From assembly GCA_019426215.1 (NCBI GenBank), contig CM033408.1:28623953-28687952 (forward strand): 64,000 nucleotides of DNA, written 5' to 3'. This stretch comes from Buddleja alternifolia. Its lineage: Eukaryota > Streptophyta > Magnoliopsida > Lamiales > Scrophulariaceae. A program made the position numbers and the translations under genes. Below the pieces are notes generated by a model. The model did no database searches. It was not told where the DNA came from and worked only from the letters and a program-made list of their open reading frames with translations. Every line of letters starts with the position of its first letter. Position 1 is the first letter of the stretch. Positions 34,901-46,520 of this stretch are shown piece by piece.

Positions 34901-35969
34901 CCAAATGTTACACGACCATCCCTAAAGTTTAGTTTATGATTCACTTCGTCCTCCTGATCATTTTTTGGTAGATTTTGGCTCAATTAGGTGCACAAGTAGT
35001 TGTTACATGTGTAAGGTGTAGATATTGCCCGATCCATCCAAAATGATTGAAAAGACGAAGTGAAACAGAAATAAATTTTAGATAGTTGTTACACGTGTGA
35101 GGTGTACATGTTGCTCTATATATCCAAAATCCATCAGAAAACGATTGAAAAGACGAAGTGAAACACAAACTAAACTTTAGGGATTTGTTATACGTGTGAG
35201 GTGTACATGTTGCCCGATCCATCCAAAATTCATCGGAAAATTATGGAAAGGACGAAGTGAAGTAGAAACTAAACTTTAGGAACAATAGTGCAGCATTTGG
35301 TACTTTAAGGACCAAATATAGATGTGAAACTTCGGAGACTATCAGTGACATTCCCGCTCCCTAAAATAAATCATACTGATATGGGAATCAATTAAAGTAC
35401 ACAATCTTCACTAACCGGTGAGGTAAAATTTCTCGAATCTGATTAATGTCCATGACTGTTGGAAATGCAGGGTACCCTGAAAACAAGAAAAAAGATTACA
35501 AACTCTCAGTAATTCAAACATATGAGAGAACTGGGTAATTCATGTCAGATCGACTTCAATAGTCCGAACGTGAACTATGTGTCTATCTCTCTCACACAGA
35601 GTGCCAGTGAGGATCGCACACAATAATGTGAGAGATACGAGACCGAAGATAGACACTTAGACCATTGAACTTGGTCTATGAATTTTCCGCAGAAAAATAT
35701 TATTTCAATTTCGACAGGTGAAGATTCATACTCAATTCGATTGGGGTTTCAGCGGCGGAGCTCTCATCGGCGGAGGGAGTGGAGTTAGCGATAAATCTCT
35801 TGTGGGCTTTCTTGAAATGGGTCGAAACGACGACGGATCTGGAGATGCTAAGAGGTTGCTTAACAGAAACGGAGATTGGCAGAGTATTTTCGATGCGAGT
35901 TTTGGGATTCGGCGAGGGTGTAGAGGTGAGTGTGGAGAAGGAAGATTGTGAGAGAACTGTGGACGCCAT
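31976..35969 (-). CDS. FABZ: 3-hydroxyacyl-[acyl-carrier-protein] dehydratase, plastid FabZ, 4 exons
   Basis: Dehydrates 3-hydroxyacyl-ACP to trans-2-enoyl-ACP in plastid type II fatty acid synthesis. Exons on the reverse strand: 35969-35732, 35476-35416, 34760-34616 and 32224-31976, joining in frame to 230 residues, a normal plant FabZ length. The first ~75 residues are Ser/Thr-rich and fit a chloroplast transit peptide. The hot-dog domain starts near [20 protein letters not shown]. The catalytic motif [16 protein letters not shown] gives H134 and E148; E148 is the last codon of exon 3. The C-terminal part ([34 protein letters not shown]) is also typical. Intron 1 holds a MITE, intron 2 a MULE-type element, and intron 3 (2.4 kb) two foldback elements plus simple repeats. 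All catalytic residues are intact. Confidence 0.96.
32296..32548. mobile_element. Foldback element in FabZ intron 3
   Basis: Ends GGAGAAATTACATGCACAC and, read inward from the right, TTCTAAATTACATAGACACC. Flanks GAAATATTA (32287-32295) and TAAATATTA (32549-32557) resemble a 9-bp target duplication with one change, pointing to a Mutator-type MITE. Confidence 0.65.
32889..33721. mobile_element. Foldback transposon candidate with simple-sequence core in FabZ intron 3
   Basis: Ends GGCTGTGTTTGTTTTTATTT and GGTTGTGTTTGCTTTTGTTT (right, read inward) are inverted near-copies flanked by AGT on both sides. A three-base duplication would suit a PIF/Harbinger MITE. The interior holds repeated GAAAATGTGTTTGATTTTG tracts, a TA-rich stretch (33180-33410), a GA-rich stretch (33420-33560) and a near-perfect palindrome at 33605-33658. 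Immediately left, AAGACATAGTGGCTGT occurs twice 31 bp apart, so the left boundary is a little uncertain. Confidence 0.55.
34840..35361. mobile_element. Mutator-type MITE in FabZ intron 2
   Basis: A perfect 9-bp direct repeat, TAAAATAAA, flanks the element (34831-34839 and 35362-35370). Inverted ends contain AATGTCACTAATAGTCCCTA (left) and AATGTCACTGATAGTCTCC (right, read inward), and both continue with CTTTAAGTACCAAATG-type pairing. The interior is a run of degenerate subrepeats of about 65-120 bp (GTGAGGTGTACATGTTGC, GACGAAGTGAAAC). Confidence 0.85.
35550..35675. mobile_element. MITE in FabZ intron 1, same family as 14766-14902
   Basis: Left end GACTTCAATAGTCC, right end the complement of CCAAGTTCAATGGTC, with internal TATCTCTCTCACACA and GTGAGAGATA tracts. 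It parallels the MITE in LTPG intron 2. Confidence 0.5.
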
Positions 35970-35999
35970 TGTCGTAGAATACGAGTAGAGAGATTTGTG

Positions 36000-37779
36000 T
36001 GAGAAGAGTAGAGTAGAAATGCTATTAAAGCTATGATACGGGGCGGGGGCGAGATAAACTAGGTGGGATTTGGTCTTTGAATTGGTTTGTTTTGTTTGGT
36101 ATGAATTCAGGCTGGATTTTGGTGAGTTTGAAGTGGGGCGGAGAGAACAAGAACCTCTAAATCATGAGTCACATTGAATAGCAATAGTATTTGGTTGAAG
36201 TGGCAGCGTCAATTGATAAAAAACGGGTCATTTTTTGGTAGAAGATTGTGAGTTCGATTGAACTTATGGATGGCCATGTAAGGGTGGTGCCGGCAGACCT
36301 TTTTTAAATACATTTGTAAGAGATTTTTGGTCATGGAAGCATAAGGCCTGTTTGCTAAAACTAAAAAAAAAAATACTTTTCAGCTTTTTGCTGGATTTAA
36401 GCTGCTTTTTGCTGTTTGGTTTCACTGTTTTTGATTCTGCTTCACTGAAAATAAGCAGAAACTAGAAGCAGGTTTTTTAGGTACTTCTATCAGCTTCTTC
36501 TATTTTTTCTACTTTTTAGCAAATTTTGCAAATACACTCCACTTTAATTTTTCAGCTACTTTTACAACTTTTTTTTTAAATTCAGCACTTTTTTAAAAGC
36601 ATAAGTTCTTGCAAACAGATCCATACTCTGACTCTTAGTGGATGACCGGGGCCGACCCTCCTCAAATTTTTATGTGAGAAAAAGGTGTTTGGTTGAAGTA
36701 AATTGTTAGTCACATGATGAATGATGGATCGGGTAACAAAGTCTTATTTCTACATTTTATGGATTATATTTTAGGTCTATTAAATTGGACTTGAATGAGA
36801 ATTTTTTAAAGAATAAAATTGAATGACTTTTATTTGTGTTTATTAAATGATTTTGGCCATTCATGCTAATGTTTTGTTTGTGGGTTATGTTTATGTGTCC
36901 TGGATGGTGTTTTTAAAAGGGATTTAGTGGAGGGCAAGAGTTAAATTTTGTGTTCTTGAAACAATTTTGAAATAATAGCACTACAAACTTCCAGATGGTT
37001 TTACGGGATAAAAATCAACCTAACTCGACATATGCGGCTTGACAAAATATCAAATCGAATCTACACAATTATCTTTTCAAACTGAGCGGTTCAGGTTGGT
37101 CGGATTGAAGGTTTTTCGCATTTGAATTGGCGGGTTAATGGGCTTTCAAATCTTAAATTATAGCTCTTTCAACTTATTTATAGTTACAACTAGTAAGTAA
37201 GAAATTAAAAAAAAAACATATTTTATGTTGTAGATTTAATTAAACAAAATTGAGTAGTTGGGAGATACAAGAATAAATAATTTCACTAAATAAAAAATCA
37301 TATTATCATAATTCATACCAATGTTTTGTTTGTGTGTGTTTATGTGTCCTGGATGGTGTTGTTAAGAGGAGTTAAATTTTGTGTTCTTGAAACAATTTTG
37401 AAATAATAGGATTACAAACTTCGAGATTTGACAAATAAAACAAAATTTTTAACTCTATTTAAAATATGGATCTATGCGGTTGAGTTCAGACGGCTTTACG
37501 GGAAAAAATCAAACCATTGAGACATATGTGGTTTGCCCAAATATCAAACCGAATTCGCACAATTATCTTTTTAAACTGAACGATTCGAGTTGGGCTTCAA
37601 GGCTTTTAGTGGGCGAGTCGGCAAGTCGGTGGGTTAATATATATCACGTAGTTGGGCTTGGAGGAAAAGTGATAATGCAAAGAGGAAACTAAGGGGTAGG
37701 TTATCATTTGAATCAATGGCTGCATGCCAAGACATGTCACTATACTATTCATCAAAGTGGGAATGAGTGGATTAAAGGG
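36000..37779. other. Intergenic region with a MITE candidate and a direct duplication
   Basis: A foldback sequence at about 36345-36622 has ends GGCCTGTTTGCTAAAACT and GGATCTGTTTGCAAGAACTT (read inward). Sequence at about 36858-37142 recurs at about 37317-37637 (shared TTATGTGTCCTGGATGGTGT, GTGTTCTTGAAACAATTTTG, CACAATTATCTTTT). A SINE-like patch (GTTGAAGTGGCAGCG, then GAGTTCGATTG) lies at about 36197-36260. No gene is supported. Confidence 0.55.
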
Positions 37780-38735
37780 TGTTTCGAAAATAAAAACAAA
37801 TTAGAATAAGGAGGGATTTCGAGTAGACGATCCCTGCCTCGCAATAATCTCAACTTAGAATTATCTATCGACCCCTACCTAAATAGGCTATCGGTGGTCC
37901 TACGTCTTAAACGAAAAGTTGATTAAATGTATTCGAACTTCTCTTCATCTTCTTCGAGTGGACCGCAACGATTGAAAACTCAAGTCAAGTGTACAAATCA
38001 TCTCTCCGTTACTTAAATCTGGATAAAAAGACAATTTATACCTCCGTCAAAGTCTTCAATTTGAAGAATACAAGCAGCATTCGATACACTATTTAGTGAT
38101 TTCAGCCTTTAATTAAATGCTGATTATTGTGTTCGAATGCAAAATATAAACATCTCTCAACAGCCCAAAAAGATATACTGAAATTCAAACAATTAATTAA
38201 CATTTAAAAGCTTAAATATATATATCTCCATGAATTCTTCGATCGTGAAGATTACAAGCAAATGCAGATATAATGCCTTGGAGGCAAATTTCATCGAGTC
38301 TAATACTAAATTCCATTACGGCTACTCCTAAATTACGCTAAGAGTTACTCCTACATTACGCTATGAACTACTCCTAATGCTAGGGCTAATTCTAAGAGAA
38401 ATAAAATGTAGAAGTTTTTCTTCTGATGATCTTGTGATGATGGACCTCTTTTTATTTTCTCCGCGGTTCCTATATATTTTGTCTTCGGGAACCGTCTTCA
38501 ACCCACGTTCTCCTTTTTTTTGGGAACTGCCGTCAACTGTATCCAACCGTCTCTTTCAAAATCTTCAACTTAGCGCGTTTTCCTTGAATGCAGATTATTG
38601 GCTATTTGGACTTTATTTTATTTTTCAGATTCGATTCTTGGGTTTTATTAACTCAGCCCCTTCTTTTCGAATTTCTATAATTTGGGCTATTTGGGCTCTG
38701 TGTTTCGAAAGCCCAACTATTTTATGGTGTAAACA
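37780..38735 (-). repeat. LTR, left copy (3' LTR of the minus-strand element)
   Basis: 956-bp direct repeat paired with 40675-41630; TG...CA ends; AAGGG flank on its left. The polypurine-like tract lies immediately inside. Confidence 0.92.
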
Positions 38736-39180
38736 AATGCCCCCCTAATATACATGAACGTTTCGAGTTCATGTGTATTAAAAGACACGTCTTTTGGTTA
38801 AAGACAAATTCTCTCTCTCTTACTTCAATTTCTCGAAGAATACCTTCTTGAAGACTATCGAGAGAGAAAAAACCTATTTCTCATTCCTCTCGAAATATTC
38901 ATCTTCTTCACCCCAACTTTTTTTTTTAATGGCAAACTCCTCCGTTATTGTGTAGAAAACCATTCTGATACCCTCTTAATACATCATCCTCCAATAATCA
39001 TTTCGTTTTATAATTTATGGTAAGCTCAGGATTACATTTCCCAAAAACTTGTAGGTTGGGTGATACTATATTTGATGTGTGTATATATATATATATCGAA
39101 TATATATATATATAGAGCAAAGTGCAAGCCATTTTTCTCGAAAGTCCCAAAAACTTGTAGGTTGGGTAGTACTTTATTTG

Positions 39181-39220
<40 letters not shown>

Positions 39221-39333
39221 AATATATATATATATATATAAAGTCCAAACCATTATGCTCGAAAAGGGAAAAAACAAAAATCTGACATGCCTACCTACGT
39301 ATATATTCTCGAAGGACATGCCTACATATATAC

Positions 39334-39369
<36 letters not shown>

Positions 39370-40674
39370 TAAAGTCCAACATTACGCCTCAAGAGAAAAA
39401 AAAAAGTTTGATATGGCCCACCCCTTTATGCCATCATATTAATATTTATATGTATAAATAATAATATATGCACAAATCTGCTTGAGCATTTATGCTCGAG
39501 CAGTTTGCTCGAACAGCTAGCTCGAGCTTTTTCGACTCGATCAGTCCCCTCTATTCGGAGCGCTCGAGTTGTTGCGCTGTTACTTTATTAGTTCTTATAC
39601 ACTTTCGAAAGATGTACTTATAACCATTTTTACTTTATTTGTAAAAAATCTTTACCCGTTTCGAAAGATGATTTCCTTCTTATTTTTAGCAGATCCTTCG
39701 AATGAAGCTGCAACTGTCGAGGTATCTTTAACTGAATCAAAATCTTTTGAGGTCGAAACAATAAACACCCTCTAAAATGTTCATTGTTCGAATTTAATCG
39801 AAACTGTTGATTGTACAAACTGGGCCCCTCGAACATCCTCGAAACTGTCTGGCCTTGAACATATATTCCAATTTGAAAACTTGTGCTCGAGCACAGCCAT
39901 TCGAATAATAAAAAAAAAAAGGATTTCCATATGGGGTCACATGAACACTTAAACAATAGTTAAAATAGTTAATCATGCTAATTAATAAGCACTCCACTCA
40001 TGACCCATCTATTAGAAATTAAAAACATATCAAAATGTGTGATATTTGGTGAACATTGAGCCTTTGGTGAACATGAGCCTTAATTTCGAAAAGGCAGAAT
40101 GGCACTCGATATATATATGTCTGATATATATATATATATATATATATGAAGTTGTTGTAATAGAGAGAAAGGGATTGAGAAAGTTGGAGATGCTATGTTT
40201 TCAAAGATGACGAATCTGCAAAGTAAAGCTGACAATATTGGGAACATGCTTATCTCATGAGCATGGCACTCGAGAATGGACTCCCATTATGTTTAATTTC
40301 GAGCATGTTAAATTTTGAGAATGGCAAGACCCCCACTATTTCAAGTATGTTTAATTTCGAGTACATGATTTTTCGAGCATATCTTATTTCGAGTTAATGA
40401 TATTTCGAACATTTCTTATTTTGAGTACCTGATTTTTCGAGCATGTCTTATTTCGATTTCGAGAATGTTCACCATTTTGACTCAGTTAAAAATAAGCGTA
40501 AAATTGTCGGTGAGACTTCTTGCCCCCCAGTATTATTCGCAAAATGCTGTTCTTCAGGGGGTATCGGGCTCGAAGCTCTTCCGACTTCAAATGGGCCATC
40601 TCAAGACTCAAGATTCTCGTTTCTCGTAATAAAATGAGCGTTCGACTAAGCTCCCACTGTGGTCGCCATTTATT

Positions 40675-41630
40675 TGTTTCGAAAATAAAAACAAATTAGA
40701 ATAAGGAGGGATTTCGAGTAGACGATCCCTGCCTCGCGATAATCTCAACTTAGAATTATCTATCGACCCCTACCTAAATAGGCTATTAGTGGTCCTACGT
40801 CTTAAACGAAAAGTTGATTAAATGTATTCGAACTTATCTTCATCTTCTTCGAGTGGACCGCAACGATTGAAAACTCAAGTCAAGTGTACAAATCATCTCT
40901 CCGATACTTAAATCTGGATAAAAAGACAATTTATACCTCCGCGAAAGTCTTCAATTTGAAGAATACAAGCAGCGTTCGATACGCTATTTGGTGATTTCAG
41001 CCTTTAATTAAATGCTGATTATTGTGTTCGAATGCAAAATATAAACATCTCTCAACAGCCCAAAAAGATATACTGAAATTCAAGCAATTAATTAACATTT
41101 AAAAGCTTAAATATATATATCTCCATGAATTCTTCGATCGTGAAGATTACAAGCAAATGCAGATACAATGCCTTGGAGGCAAATTTCATCGAGTCTAATA
41201 CTAAATTCCATTACGGCTACTCCTAAATTACGCTAAGAGTTACTCCTACATTACGCTATGAACTACTCCTAAGGCTAGGGCTAATTCTAAGAGAAATAAA
41301 ATATAGAAGTTTTTCTTCTGATGATCTTGTGATGATGGACCTCTTTTTCTTTTATCTGCGGTTCCTATATATCTTGTCTTCGGGAACCGTCTTCAACCCA
41401 CGTTCTCCTTTTTTTTGGGAACTGCCGTCAACTGTATCCAACCGTCTCTTTCAAAATCTTCAACTTAGCGCGTCTTCCTTGAATGCAGATTATTGGCTAT
41501 TTGGACTTTATTTTATTTTTCAGATTCGATTCTTGGGTTTTATTAACACAGCCCCTTCTTTTTGAATTTCTACAATTTGGGCTATTTGGACTCTGTGTTT
41601 CGAAAGCCCAACTGTTTTATGGTGTAAACA
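40675..41630 (-). repeat. LTR, right copy (5' LTR of the minus-strand element)
   Basis: 956-bp partner of 37780-38735; TG...CA ends; AAGGG flank on its right. The primer-binding-site-like sequence lies immediately inside. Confidence 0.92.
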
Positions 41631-41642
41631 AAGGGAAAATAA

Positions 41643-41926
41643 ACTCAATTTAGAGGGACAAGAATATTTGATCGCAAACTCACTATACTAAAGGACTCCT
41701 TAATCACATGGTTGACTCTACATAAGAGATTACTCACTAAAGAAAGGTTGGGGAAATTTGTACAACTACCAAATTGTAATTGTATTTTTTGCGAAAAAGC
41801 GACAGAGTCGGTTGAACACTTATTTTTTTATTGTGAACGGACTAAGCATCTGGTCCAAAATACCATGCAGTGGCCGAATGTGGCTAATTGCCCTGTCTGT
41901 TTGGCAGGTGGGAGTGATGGTTGAGA
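41643..41926 (+). pseudogene. LINE (L1-type) C-terminal fragment with zinc-binding RT domain
   Basis: An open stretch reads FRGTRIFDRKLTILKD, then WLTLHKRLLTKERLGKF, then CIFCEKATESVEHLFFYC. This matches the zf-RVT region at the C-terminal end of many plant LINE polyproteins (C-x2-C then H and C). No reverse transcriptase core precedes it; the LTR retrotransposon at 37780-41630 is inserted directly upstream. The following ~370 bp to about 42300 may be its 3' untranslated tail (TAATAAAG near 42282). Confidence 0.7.
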
Positions 41927-42300
41927 TATGCTTCTAAGAAATGGAAGTTTAAGCAAAGGATTATTGTAACGGGCATAATAGGGCTCGTATACAAAGTCTG
42001 GAAAGAAAGAAACAAATGCGTATTCACACAAGTGGAAAGAAGCTGGGGATGTGTTTTAAAAAGTTGAAAGGGGAACTAGGTGTGGGGATAACAAGTTACA
42101 AATCGAAGAAGATGTCTCAAAGAGAGAAAATATACTTGGGCGATACTTTACATGTTTAATTTATTTATATTTGAGATTTTGTAATGTGGTGTAGTTACTT
42201 CATATAGTTGATTTGGGCACACGGACAACTATTTTGGTCTGAATGTGTGTGTTTGTAATGTGTTGTATATGGTGACAATTGGTAATAAAGTTTTTTATTT

Positions 42301-42928
42301 TACACCAGAAAAAGATATCATTATTTAGATTTTAGAATAGCCGAAACATTTGCAAATTTGCAATTTTGATCGGCACAAGTCCCACTTTTTACGATCAAAT
42401 GGCCTCCATTGGATGAAGGCGTTAGTGAACCATGTGCACTGGGAGTCTGCATCACCATGAGATCCTAGACATCGATTCCACGATTGTGATCATTGATCAC
42501 GTCAGGTTTTGATTGGACATTATACAACGATTCAAAAATACTTACAAAAGGGAAAAAAAAAATCAAATTAATAAATTTAATAATTTAAAATTATTTTGTC
42601 CAAGAAGATAATCCACCCCGATCCCAATTTGGGCTGGCAGTGCACACGTGAACCTTGCCTCGAGTTTTTTTCTTTTACCCCTGCTAAGAAACCTTAACTC
42701 CAATTTACATCGAGTTTTAAAAGACTCAATCAAGTGCGTGTTATCGACTAGTCAAAATAGAAAGGCAAAGGATCAAAAAAAAAAAGGTGCCCATATCCAT
42801 CACTAGCCGTTGACTAATGCCCACTACACTTGCTCAACTACTAACCCCCTTTGAATAAACCAAACCAAAAAAAATTCCCTTCACCGGAGAGAGGCGGCGC
42901 CACCACAACCCTCCCTCCCTCTACCACC
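42301..42928. other. Upstream region of the hyccin-family gene
   Basis: AT-rich at first, then C-rich near the gene. An in-frame ATG at 42851 would extend the protein by 26 residues, but the ATG at 42929 has the stronger context. No distinct TATA box was chosen. Confidence 0.4.
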
Positions 42929-44146
42929 ATGGATTTCCACCTGCACGGCGGCTCCCCCTCCTCCACCACCACCAACACCACCTCTTCCTCCGATCCAATG
43001 CACTCCTGGTGGGAATCCATCTCCAAAGCCCGCTCCCGCATCCACCTTCTCTCCTCTCTTCTCTCTCATCCTCCCGCCGCCGCCGACTCTCTCTCCTCCC
43101 TCGCCGACACCGACCGCCCCGCCCGCTCCCTCCTCCTCTCCTCTGCCGCCTACGCCTCCCTCTCCGCCGCCCTATCCTCCCCCTCCTCCGGCTCCGGCGA
43201 CGACCCCCTCTGCCACTGGCTGTACGACACCTACCTCTCCTCCGACCCCGATCTCCGCCTCGTCGTCCTCTCGTACCTCCCGATCATCTCCGCCGTCTAC
43301 CTCCACCGCATCCACCACCGCACCACCGAAAACCCTACGTCTCTCTCCGGATTCGAGGCCGTACTACTAGCCTTCTACTCCGCCGAAACTAAATCGCGCA
43401 ACGGCAAGGCGATCACAATCTCCATTGCCGATCTCTCTCAGCCTTCGCTCTATCACTCCCCACACACTCCCCTAAAATCTTCAAAACCCAATTCGAAATC
43501 GAGTAATCCTTCGATCGGCGTTCTTTCGCCTCCGTTGGAGCCTCAGATCGCGGTTAAATCCACTAAACGCGCCTGCATTGTTGGCGTTGCGCTTGATTGT
43601 TATTATAAGCAGATCTCACAGATGCCGAGCTGGTCGAAGCTCGATTTCTGTAAGTTTGCAGCAGTTTGGGCTGGGGATGATTGCCCTTGCACCTCAGATT
43701 TCGATGTTAATTTTGCTGAAAATAATCTCTTAATTGAGAATAGTACTGATGTTGGGGATGATATCAGAATCGAAGCGAATGAGATTGACATTTTGCACGA
43801 AAGAATCGAAAACTTGGATATAGAGCCTTATGTTGAAAGTAAGGATGCTAGAATTCCTTTACCATGGGAATTGTTGCAACCAGTTTTGAGGATTTTGGGG
43901 CATTGTTTATTGGGGCCAGTGAATGTAGACGAGGTGAAGGACTCAGCATCGATGGCGGTGAGACGTTTGTACGCTAGAGCTTCACATGATCTGGTTCCAC
44001 AAGCAATTTTGGCGACTAAGAGTTTGATTCAGCTCGATAGGAGGGCGCGTGAGGCAGCAGCTTCAGTGTCATTTATCTCTGCTGGTTCGAATGCTAATAC
44101 TCCAAGTAAGGCTAAGAAGCCCGAAATGCTTTTGGTTTCCAAGTGA
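42929..44146 (+). CDS. HYC: Hyccin-family protein, putative PI4-kinase alpha complex subunit
   Basis: Intronless coding region of 405 residues. The start at 42929 (CTACCACCATGG, a strong initiation context) is preferred over an in-frame ATG at 42851. The N-terminal WWESISKARSRIHLLSSLL and the helical pattern through RACIVGVALDCYYKQIS, FCKFAAVWAGDDCPC and LPWELLQPVLRILGHCLLGP to ASMAVRRLYARASHDLVPQA fit the hyccin/FAM126 family. In animals hyccin stabilises the PI4KA-TTC7 complex that makes PI4P at the plasma membrane; in Arabidopsis HYC proteins join PI4Kalpha1 with NPG and EFOP proteins. A Ser/Pro-rich linker at about residues 175-210 interrupts the fold. The first ~550 bp are strikingly C-rich compared with the AT-rich second half. 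Family is confident; partner set is by analogy. Confidence 0.85.
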   Translation: MDFHLHGGSPSSTTTNTTSSSDPMHSWWESISKARSRIHLLSSLLSHPPAAADSLSSLADTDRPARSLLLSSAAYASLSAALSSPSSGSGDDPLCHWLYDTYLSSDPDLRLVVLSYLPIISAVYLHRIHHRTTENPTSLSGFEAVLLAFYSAETKSRNGKAITISIADLSQPSLYHSPHTPLKSSKPNSKSSNPSIGVLSPPLEPQIAVKSTKRACIVGVALDCYYKQISQMPSWSKLDFCKFAAVWAGDDCPCTSDFDVNFAENNLLIENSTDVGDDIRIEANEIDILHERIENLDIEPYVESKDARIPLPWELLQPVLRILGHCLLGPVNVDEVKDSASMAVRRLYARASHDLVPQAILATKSLIQLDRRAREAAASVSFISAGSNANTPSKAKKPEMLLVSK

Positions 44147-46520
44147 TGATGGTACTAGCAGAGTATGCATTTTTTTCATAACTTGGTTTTTGGCTTTGAT
44201 TGTTTTGAGAATATATGTAGTTTTTGTGTAACTTATGATTACGTCTATAGATAAGAGTGAGTTGTTTATTATGAATTTGTTAGATTGAAAAGATAGATGC
44301 CACATGAAGTTGAAGTATGAGTCACTGTTCATTTCATGTTCACCAGTTTGCTTTGGAACACCGTCAATTCTTGTGTTATTGAGTATTGTATCTGATATTG
44401 CTTATCTGGGTACTTTCTCAGTTATAAATTCAAATTCATTTTGTTGTTTTGTTGATTGCATTCTTGATATAAGCTTGACACACTGCCTTGGTTTATATAA
44501 TTACGTGCTTCCATTTGACAACCACTCCCCCAAATGTGATGGAGATTGAAGTATTACTTTCTGGGATGGTGTCATCTAGGTCATTTTGGTTTATCTTTGT
44601 CCAAGAAAATCGGGTGATCTAGAATGAAGCTTGTCTGGTTTTAGTTGCATGGCCATTAGTAGCTGGGGTCCCTATAGCTGATACCAAATGATTAATGGGA
44701 TACGACATCGGCCAATTTTGCTGAGTTAAGTTGAGAGTAGTAGGGAATAATGTTTCGTTGAGGTAAACGTGAAGCGTTTTGCTTACAATGTCTAGGAATA
44801 ACTTCATTATTGGACTTTATTAGTGTTAAATTACTTTATTACATGTTGTGAAATTTTGGCGGGAGGGATTAGAATTTCAAGTAATCGTGATATGTGATAT
44901 ATGTTGACGTCTCGCCTAAATGAAGTAAAATGTTAGTCAATCTGCATGTTTAATGCAACTGTATATATTCACTATCTGGAAAATATCCGCAAGAAACGCT
45001 TTTGAGGTATTCTTTTGGTATGTGTTGATTGGATGAGTTCATACTTTGATGGTCCGAAGGAAGCTACCTAAAAGTCGGAAAAATCCAAGCTTGAATGCAT
45101 TTTGTATATGTAGCACTATTTGGGCTTGGCTTTTAATTCTCATCTGTTCAGCATTAAACGACCAAATGCAATGTCAATAACCGAGTTTGTTGAGCTCAAG
45201 TTTAGTTTCACTTGTGTAATGCGTCCTAAGTTAGCTCAAAGATTATAAAAGTGAGACTATGGTGGTAACTGTAATTAGACATATGGAGCTGGAAACTGAA
45301 GTTTGTAGGAATTGATATTTCTGAAAGCATTCTTGATCAGTTACAAGACAGTTTTGACTGCAAAATTGGAGTGCACAGTGTGTAAATGTATGTGCTTGGA
45401 GGGTAACATCAAGTCTGAAAAATAGTGAAAGTCCAATAGCCGAAAGCATTACTAGCTTGCACTCTGACCCGAGTAGCATTGGACGCGTGAAATAGCAAAA
45501 GTGGTCTTCGTGGAATTGAGTATGAATGCGTGCGCATGGCACTTGGCACTTGGTTTGAATTTTAAAATGAGTCAAGGTTAATAAGTTGAAACTTTGTTGA
45601 AACTTTTATGGAGTTTGATACCATGTTTGAGTTATGTTTGATTGGTAAATTACTTGACTGAAAGAGCTTTAATTGAGCCGAGTACAAGTTGAATTTGGGC
45701 AACTTGATATTTTTATATGTACTTTATAGGTTTTAACTTGAATGAATGTCACATGAAGAAAATGTATTCAAACTTGGCGTGTTATGGAACTAGCTTGTAG
45801 TGACCGATCTCTCAAGTAACTTAGATTGCTTTTCAACCCGGACTAGTGATCTTTTATCAGCTAAGCTTAGGTGTGTAAATGAATCTACGCGAGCCGAATA
45901 ATGTATTATTTGATGTTGTTTCAATTTTATCTGCTTGGAAGTTTGAATTTGGTCTGATTGTTAATTGTATCGCGCCCGAATTGGGTCTAATCTAGTCGAA
46001 CATGAGTCAAGCTTGAACAAGCTTCACATGTATCGACAAAACAAAAAAGATATTCAAACTTGATTTGTTATGTTTAATGAACTGAGCTCGCACGAACTTC
46101 TGATCTCAAATAGAGTATTAGCTACTTTGGTTTGTTTTTGAACCTATGTGACCATGAGTTGATCCCAACGGTTCACATAAATTGACATGCCACATACCTA
46201 CTCTAGCATAAAACAAGCAGTAGTTATTGTATTATGTGAACAGCTAGGAGAAAATAACTAAAACACAACTGGAGAAACAACAAACCAAAGATAAAAATAA
46301 AATAGAGCTAATAAAACAATGCATTCAAATTTCATTAGATTCTCAGACGAGAAATAACAAGTTAAAATCATCCAAAACTTCTTGTTCCAATTTCTTCCAC
46401 GAAGTGAACATATAGCTGTCCGTGATCGCATCAAGGAATATTTTACAAATCCCATCCTATACTAATCAAAATATATCACTCATGAGACTTCACAATTTCA
46501 TTCACTCAACAAACTCCACT
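44147..46520. other. Intergenic region between hyccin-family gene and receptor kinase
   Basis: Holds the 3' untranslated region of the upstream gene and the promoter of the receptor kinase. A patch at about 45870-46040 (GGTGTGTAAATGAATCTACG, then GAACATGAGTCAAGCTTG) resembles a decayed hAT-type element. No gene was recognised in either strand. Confidence 0.5.

Larger units (their letters stand above)
37780..41630 (-). mobile_element. Non-autonomous LTR retrotransposon, minus orientation, 3.85 kb
   Basis: Two direct LTRs of 956 bp each (37780-38735 and 40675-41630) begin TGTTTCGAAA and end TAAACA, and the element is flanked by AAGGG (37775-37779 and 41631-41635). By eye the LTRs differ at roughly 25 positions, about 2.5-3%, so insertion is fairly recent. 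Orientation is minus: on the reverse strand a primer-binding-site-like TGGCGACCACAGTGGGAG lies just inside one LTR (about 40651-40671), and a polypurine-like TAGGGGGGCATT abuts the other (38736-38747). The 1.94-kb interior has no gag or pol frame. It contains a ~118-bp tandem repeat (about 39027-39200), TA microsatellites and many CTCGAG/TTTCGAG motifs. It resembles non-autonomous gypsy-type elements, but superfamily is inference. Confidence 0.92.

Noticed and set aside
38377..38748. 123-aa frame (and its relative at 41329-41565)
   Set aside because: Lies within the two LTRs and appears in both; it is repeat sequence with no known domain.
42851..42928. In-frame upstream ATG of the hyccin-family gene
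   Set aside because: The 26 added residues are low-complexity leader translation, and the ATG at 42929 has a much better initiation context and begins the family-like region.
43009..43392. 127-aa frame overlapping the hyccin-family gene in another frame
   Set aside because: It is Arg/Pro/Leu-rich, the result of reading a C-rich coding region out of frame.
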